Shown here: positions 5,439 through 9,170 of the stretch, one piece after another
Numbering within the stretch: the first letter of the stretch is position 1
Layout of the letters: each line of letters begins with the position of its first letter
From: an uncultured Caulobacteraceae bacterium
Lineage (GTDB): Bacteria > Pseudomonadota > Alphaproteobacteria > Caulobacterales > Caulobacteraceae
NCBI GenBank assembly: GCA_946482375.1
Contig: CAMLRH010000093.1
Coordinates: 1 to 9,170, forward strand
DNA: 9,170 nucleotides
Direction of reading: 5' to 3'
The notes under the pieces: model-generated
What the model saw: only the letters and a program-made list of their open reading frames with translations
What the model was told of the DNA's origin: nothing
The model's database searches: none
Program-made: the position numbers and the translations under genes

Positions 5439-6629
5439 ATGAGCATGCGAAAGGCCACCCGCGACTTCCTGAGCACCGAGGCGGCGTCCGGCTCGGCGCT
5501 GGCCATCGCCGCGCTGGCGGCGGTCCTCCTCGCCAACTCGCCGTGGGCGGACAGCTATTTCGGCTGGGCGCACGCCAAGCACACCCTCCAGGTCGGCGGC
5601 TTCGTCGAGACCAAGACGACGCTGAAGTGGATCAAGGAAGGCCTGATGGCCGTCTTCTTCTTCGTCGTCGGTCTGGAGATCAAATACGAAATCCTGCGCG
5701 GCGAACTGTCGTCCTGGAAAAAGCTCGGTCTGCCGGTGTTCGCGGCGCTCGGCGGCATGATCGCGCCTGCGCTGGTCTTCCTCGCCTTCAACCTTGGCGA
5801 GGGCGGAACCCCGCGCGGCTGGCCGATCCCGACGGCGACGGACATCGCCTTTGCGCTCGCCGCCCTCGCCATCGCCGCGCCCCGGCTGCCTGCGTCGCTG
5901 CGCGTCTTCCTGCTGACGCTGGCCATCGCCGACGACCTCGGCGCCGTGGCCCTGATCGCGCTGCTGTTCTCGGCCAAGCTGAACCTGCTGATGATCCTCG
6001 GCGCGCTCCTCGCGCTGGCCGCCATGGCCGGCATTGCGCGGCTGAAACAGATGACCCCGCTTCTCTGCGCCATCGGCTTTCTCATCGTCTGGGCCTTCAC
6101 GCTGAAGAGCGGGGTCAACACCTCGCTTGCGGGGGTGGCGGCCGCCATGACCGTGCCCATCGCCGCCAACCGGCCGGGCGAGGAAGGCATGGTCAAGCAC
6201 TTCCTCGAAGGCATGCACCCCTACGTCGCCTGGGGGATCCTGCCGCTGTTCGCCTTCGCCGCGGCGGGTTTCTCCTTCGCGGCCATGGAAACCAGCCACC
6301 TGCTCGCGCCGCTGCCGCTCGGCATCGCCATGGGACTGCTCATCGGCAAACCCATCGGCGTGATGGCCGCGGCCGCGCTGGCCGTCGCGCTCGGCGTCGG
6401 CAGGCGGCCGACCGACGCCACCTGGTTCGAACTTCTCGGCGTCTCCTTCCTCTGCGGCGTCGGCTTCACCATGAGCCTGTTCATCGGCGGGCTGGCCTTC
6501 CCGGACGGCGAGGCGACGGCGCAGGTTCAGCTCGGCGTCGTCGGCGGCTCGATCCTGTCGATCCTGGCCGGCGCGGCCCTGCTGCGCACCGCCCAGATGC
6601 GCCGCGCCGCGCCGCGCGGTAACGGGTAA
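5439..6629 (+). CDS. nhaA: Na+/H+ antiporter NhaA
   Basis: NhaA exchanges about two protons for one sodium ion across the inner membrane for sodium and alkaline pH tolerance (family knowledge). The 396 residues match the usual length (E. coli 388) and show about twelve membrane helices. Diagnostic motifs are FFFVVGLEIKYEILRGEL (73-90), PTATDIAFALA (131-141, Asp135 equivalent to E. coli Asp133), LAIADDLGAV (161-170, the ion-binding pair Asp165/Asp166), IGKPIG (302-307, the conserved Lys304) and CGVGFTMSLFIGGLAF (339-354). All residues needed for transport are present. The start could be the ATG at 5439 or the one at 5445; GCGGGG lies 4-9 bases upstream. A weak promoter is possible (TTGCTT at 5397, TGTTAG at 5421), overlapping TTCAGTGTGAA at 5401-5411, but I would not rely on it. 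After the stop only a weak hairpin AACCG-CACA-CGGTT (6628-6641) is seen. Confidence 0.95.
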   Translation: MSMRKATRDFLSTEAASGSALAIAALAAVLLANSPWADSYFGWAHAKHTLQVGGFVETKTTLKWIKEGLMAVFFFVVGLEIKYEILRGELSSWKKLGLPVFAALGGMIAPALVFLAFNLGEGGTPRGWPIPTATDIAFALAALAIAAPRLPASLRVFLLTLAIADDLGAVALIALLFSAKLNLLMILGALLALAAMAGIARLKQMTPLLCAIGFLIVWAFTLKSGVNTSLAGVAAAMTVPIAANRPGEEGMVKHFLEGMHPYVAWGILPLFAFAAAGFSFAAMETSHLLAPLPLGIAMGLLIGKPIGVMAAAALAVALGVGRRPTDATWFELLGVSFLCGVGFTMSLFIGGLAFPDGEATAQVQLGVVGGSILSILAGAALLRTAQMRRAAPRGNG

Positions 6630-6633
6630 CCGC

Positions 6634-6667
6634 ACACGGTTCGCCGAACACGGTCTGTCGCTAGATA
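6634..6667 (+). promoter_or_regulatory. Putative promoter of the TonB-dependent receptor gene, with direct repeats
   Basis: GCTAGATA at 6660-6667 matches the Caulobacter -10 pattern GCTANAWC in 7 of 8 positions. The -35 is poor (TTCGCCG, 6640-6646, 13-base gap). Across the -35 region the heptamer ACACGGT occurs at 6634-6640 and again at 6648-6654, a 14-base spacing, with GTTC-GCC-GAAC (6639-6649) between. A weak -35 overlapped by repeated half-sites is the arrangement expected for an activator-dependent promoter, but no regulator can be named. Confidence 0.4.
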
Positions 6668-6681
6668 GCAACATCTGAAAC

Positions 6682-6695
6682 TAAACGGCCGTTTA
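6682..6695. promoter_or_regulatory. 14-base perfect palindrome, candidate operator
   Basis: TAAACGGCCGTTTA is a perfect palindrome lying about 10 bases downstream of the predicted transcription start of the receptor gene. Its AT-rich flanks and GC core are the size and shape of a dimeric repressor site (TetR-like sites look similar), and its position would block transcription. It is also short enough to be part of the leader structure. No binding protein can be named from this window. Confidence 0.4.
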
Positions 6696-6696
6696 A

Positions 6697-6821
6697 GGCC
6701 CGCGAGCCGTTGCGGCGCGGGGGTTGGATCCATAGGTCCCGCTTCGGGGGAAAGGCGGCGATCGCCGCCGGAGGTCCAACCGCGTGGGCCATGAATCCAC
6801 GCCCCAAACTGCAGGAAGATC
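6697..6821 (+). promoter_or_regulatory. Structured 5' leader of the TonB-dependent receptor gene
   Basis: The 192-base gap from nhaA to the receptor gene holds, after the promoter and palindrome, three clear hairpins. P1 is CCCGCG (6699-6704) / CGCGGG (6716-6721) with inner CCG/CGG. P2 is GGTTGGA (6722-6728) / TCCAACC (6775-6781), enclosing a perfect 16-base palindrome GGCGGCGATCGCCGCC (6754-6769). P3 is GCGTGG (6782-6787) / CCACGC (6797-6802). The 5' half of P2 can instead pair with 6786-6799 (TGGAT-CAT-GG with CC-ATG-ATCCA), an alternative that excludes P2 and P3. P3 ends about 10 bases before the ribosome site AGGAAG (6813-6818). I see no cobalamin or TPP riboswitch consensus. It may be a cis-acting RNA or another dispersed palindromic element. 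Confidence 0.45.
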
Positions 6822-9170
6822 ATGCGTTTTGTGAGTTTGATGCGCTGCTCGGCGTCTATCGCCGTGCTCGGCGCCCTTGCCGTCGCCGGCTCCGCCCACG
6901 CCCAGGACGCCGTGCCTGTCGAAGATGAGATCCGCACCGTCGACGAGATCGTCGTCACCGCCCAGAAGCGCGAACAGAGCCTGCAGGACGTGCCGGTCGT
7001 CGTCACCGCGCTGTCCCAGCAGCTGATGCAGGACGCGGGCGTGAAGGACATCAAGGACCTTCAGGTCCTGACCCCCGGCCTGACGGTCACCTCGACCTCG
7101 AACGAGACGGTCACCACCGCCCGCATCCGCGGCGTCGGCACCGTCGGCGACAACCCCGGCCTCGAGTCCTCGGTCGGCGTCGTGATCGACGGCGTCTACC
7201 GCCCGCGCAACGGCGTCTCCTTCGGCGACCTCGGCGAGCTGGAGCGCGTCGAGGTGCTGAAGGGCCCGCAAGGCACCCTGTTCGGCAAGAACACCTCCGC
7301 CGGCGTCATCAACATCCTCACCGCCGAGCCGAAGTTCACCTTCGGCGGCACGGGCGAACTGACGGCCGGCAACTTCGGTCAGCTCGGCGCCTCGGCGTCG
7401 GTGACCGGCCCCATCGTCGGTGACGTGGTCGCCGGGCGTCTCTACGCCGCCCGCCGCGTCCGCGACGGCTTCATGGACGTGGTCACCGGCCCCGGCCCGC
7501 GCACCCGGACCGACGACGTCGACCAGGACTTCTGGACCCTGCGCGGCCAGATCCTCGCCCTGCCGACCGACAAGCTCGAAGTCCGCGTCATCGCCGACTA
7601 CACCAAGCGCGACGAGTCCTGCTGCCTCGGCACGCAGCTGTTCGTCGGCGACTCGCCGGTTTCCCGCGCCCAGATGATCGAAGCGATCCGCCCGGGCTCG
7701 CTCGACCTGACGAACACGCCGTTCGACCGCCGCGCCTACGCCAACCGCGACACCGACCAGCGGATCGAGGACAAGGGTCTGTCGGCCGAGATCAGCTACG
7801 ACCTCGGCTTCGCCGACCTGACCTCCATCACCGCCTGGCGCGACTGGACGGCCGAGACCGGACAGGACTCCGACTTCACCGCCGCCGACCTCGTCTGGCG
7901 TCCGGCCAATGGCGACAACTTCAACCGCTTCGAACAGTGGTCGCAGGAGCTGCGGCTGGCCGGCGACACGGGCCGGGTGAACTGGCTGGTGGGCGCCTTC
8001 TTCGCCAAGGAAGACCTCACCTCGCGCGCCATCCTCAACTACGGCGACGACTATTATGACTACCTCGCCGGCGGCGTGCTCCAGGGCGCGCCGAGCCTGA
8101 TCGGCCTGACCAAAGGCACGGTGCTGCAGCCCGGAAACGGCATCGACGACCGTTACCTCCAGCAGGGCGAGACCCTCGCGCTCTTCACCAACAACAATAT
8201 CGACCTGACCGACCGGCTCGAGCTGACGCTCGGCCTTCGCTACACGGTCGACCACAAGGAGCTGGCGACCGACTACAACACCACCGGCGCGAGCTGTGAC
8301 CAGGCCGAAGCCGCCTACCCCGCCCTCGTCGACGCGGTCGGCGCGGCGACCGCCGTTCGTCTTGTCGGCGGCCTGTGCCTCAACGGCCAGAACAACGACT
8401 TCGACGACCTCGGGACCTACAGCCAGGTCCGCAAGGAGAAGGAGTGGTCCGGCACGGCGAAGCTGGCCTACCGCTGGACCGACGATCTGATGACCTACGC
8501 GTCCTACTCGCGGGGCTACAAGGCCGGCGGCTTCAACCTCGACCGTTCGCAGGCGATCACCTTCCCGGCCGGTCCGCTGCCGTTCTTCGGCGCTGACCGC
8601 AACACCGGCTTCGTCGGTGAGTTCGCCGACAGCTACGAAGTCGGCGCCAAGAGCCAGCTGTTCGACAAGACGCTGCAGCTGAACGCGACGGCCTTCCACC
8701 AGACCTACACGGACTTCCAGCTGAACACCTTCGTGGGCACGGCCTTCATCGTGGAAACCATCCCCGAGGTGGTGTCCTACGGCGTCGACGCGGACTTCCT
8801 CTACTTCCCGCCGATGGTCGACGGTCTGACCCTGCAGGGCGGCGTCACTTACGCCGAGACCCAGTTCTCGGACTTCGAAGCCGACGACCTGACCAACCCG
8901 TCGCGGTTCGCCAGCCTGCACCGTCTGCCGGATGCGCGGATGGCGTTTGCGCCGAAGTGGTCCGGTTCGCTGGCCGCCACCTACGAGCGCGACCTCACCG
9001 CCGACCTGCAGTTCCGAGGCAACCTCAGCGCCAAGTACACGTCCAGCTACAACACCGGTTCGGACCTCCACCCGGTGAAGATGCAGGACGGCTTTACGCT
9101 GCTGAACGGCCGCGTCGGCGTCGGTTCGGCCGACGAGCGCTGGACCGTCGAGCTGTGGGGCCAGAACCTG
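6822..9170 (+). CDS. TonB-dependent outer-membrane receptor, 3' end beyond right edge
   Basis: The frame from the ATG at 6822 stays open to the last base (783 residues). AGGAAG 4-9 bases upstream supports the start. Residues 1-27 are a signal peptide (MRFVSLMRC, hydrophobic core, GSAHA cut before QD). A TonB box DEIVVTAQKR follows at 41-50, with no N-terminal signalling domain, so it is a plain transporter. The plug domain (about 50-165) shows LTPGLTV, RIRGVGT, VGVVIDGVY and LERVEVLKGPQGTLFGKNTSAGVIN. The remainder is a 22-stranded-type beta barrel with aromatic-rich strands such as YASYSRGYKAGGFN, typical of the iron-complex/FecA-like group common in Caulobacterales and sphingomonads. Such receptors use TonB-ExbBD energy to import siderophores, cobalamin, carbohydrates or other bulky solutes; the ligand here cannot be told. 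A CC pair in DESCCLGTQ (about residues 266-274) is unusual. The final strands and terminal aromatic residue lie outside the window. Confidence 0.93.
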   Translation, partial: MRFVSLMRCSASIAVLGALAVAGSAHAQDAVPVEDEIRTVDEIVVTAQKREQSLQDVPVVVTALSQQLMQDAGVKDIKDLQVLTPGLTVTSTSNETVTTARIRGVGTVGDNPGLESSVGVVIDGVYRPRNGVSFGDLGELERVEVLKGPQGTLFGKNTSAGVINILTAEPKFTFGGTGELTAGNFGQLGASASVTGPIVGDVVAGRLYAARRVRDGFMDVVTGPGPRTRTDDVDQDFWTLRGQILALPTDKLEVRVIADYTKRDESCCLGTQLFVGDSPVSRAQMIEAIRPGSLDLTNTPFDRRAYANRDTDQRIEDKGLSAEISYDLGFADLTSITAWRDWTAETGQDSDFTAADLVWRPANGDNFNRFEQWSQELRLAGDTGRVNWLVGAFFAKEDLTSRAILNYGDDYYDYLAGGVLQGAPSLIGLTKGTVLQPGNGIDDRYLQQGETLALFTNNNIDLTDRLELTLGLRYTVDHKELATDYNTTGASCDQAEAAYPALVDAVGAATAVRLVGGLCLNGQNNDFDDLGTYSQVRKEKEWSGTAKLAYRWTDDLMTYASYSRGYKAGGFNLDRSQAITFPAGPLPFFGADRNTGFVGEFADSYEVGAKSQLFDKTLQLNATAFHQTYTDFQLNTFVGTAFIVETIPEVVSYGVDADFLYFPPMVDGLTLQGGVTYAETQFSDFEADDLTNPSRFASLHRLPDARMAFAPKWSGSLAATYERDLTADLQFRGNLSAKYTSSYNTGSDLHPVKMQDGFTLLNGRVGVGSADERWTVELWGQNL

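Noticed and set aside
5280..6674. Minus-strand open frame of 464 codons opposite nhaA
   Set aside because: Its translation is a low-complexity Arg/Glu/Gly/Asp mixture; nhaA on the plus strand explains the frame.
6630..6821. Cobalamin riboswitch upstream of the TonB-dependent receptor, suggested by cobS in the same window
   Set aside because: I find no B12-box-like sequence and the stem arrangement does not match; the receptor also cannot be tied to cobalamin by sequence.
6693..9071. Minus-strand open frame of about 790 codons opposite the TonB-dependent receptor gene
   Set aside because: It is an antisense shadow of a GC-rich gene with strong codon bias; its translation is Val/Gly/Ala/Arg/Glu-rich with no recognisable domain, while the plus strand encodes a textbook receptor.

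Overview
The window looks like chromosomal DNA of a GC-rich alphaproteobacterium, most likely from the Caulobacterales (a Brevundimonas-like genome is my best guess; this is inference). The pointers are the gene content (a bolA / J-domain protein / cobS block, an alphaproteobacterial Gre-like factor with an N-terminal extension, a large TonB-dependent receptor), -10 elements that resemble the Caulobacter housekeeping pattern GCTANAWC, and several copies of a palindromic repeat with a GAAA- or GAAG-loop hairpin. No tRNA, rRNA, CRISPR array, transposase or phage gene is visible.

Layout: (1) 1-196, minus strand, is the N-terminal part of a BolA protein, cut by the left edge. (2) 255-899, plus strand, is a protein with a C-terminal J domain. 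(3) 908-1033 is a rearranged copy of the palindromic repeat. (4) 1099-2103, plus strand, is cobS, encoding the AAA+ subunit of aerobic cobaltochelatase. (5) 2125-2895, plus strand, is an AT-richer orphan gene for a single-span membrane protein; it sits where cobT would be expected and runs into the 3' end of a convergent gene. (6) 2846-3190, minus strand, is a four-helix YvlD / phage-holin-4-like membrane protein. (7) 3213-3308 is a repeat with perfect 31-base arms. (8) 3317-3796, minus strand, is a GreA/GreB-family elongation factor. (9) 3855-3938 is a second type of palindromic repeat, which supplies the last codons of the next gene. (10) 3899-5353, minus strand, is SelO/YdiU, a pseudokinase-fold protein AMPylase. 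(11) 5439-6629, plus strand, is the Na+/H+ antiporter nhaA, divergent from selO. (12) 6630-6821 is a structured leader with a 14-base palindrome and direct repeats. (13) 6822 to the right edge, plus strand, is a TonB-dependent outer-membrane receptor lacking only its C-terminal end.

Most genes are conserved housekeeping or stress functions, each apparently in its own small transcription unit. I see no multi-gene novel system. The places worth a second look are the foreign-looking gene at 2125-2895, the palindromic repeats (compensatory base changes between copies; one is fused to the end of selO), the leader of the TonB-dependent receptor, and promoters that would give leaderless or nearly leaderless mRNAs for the J-domain gene and cobS.
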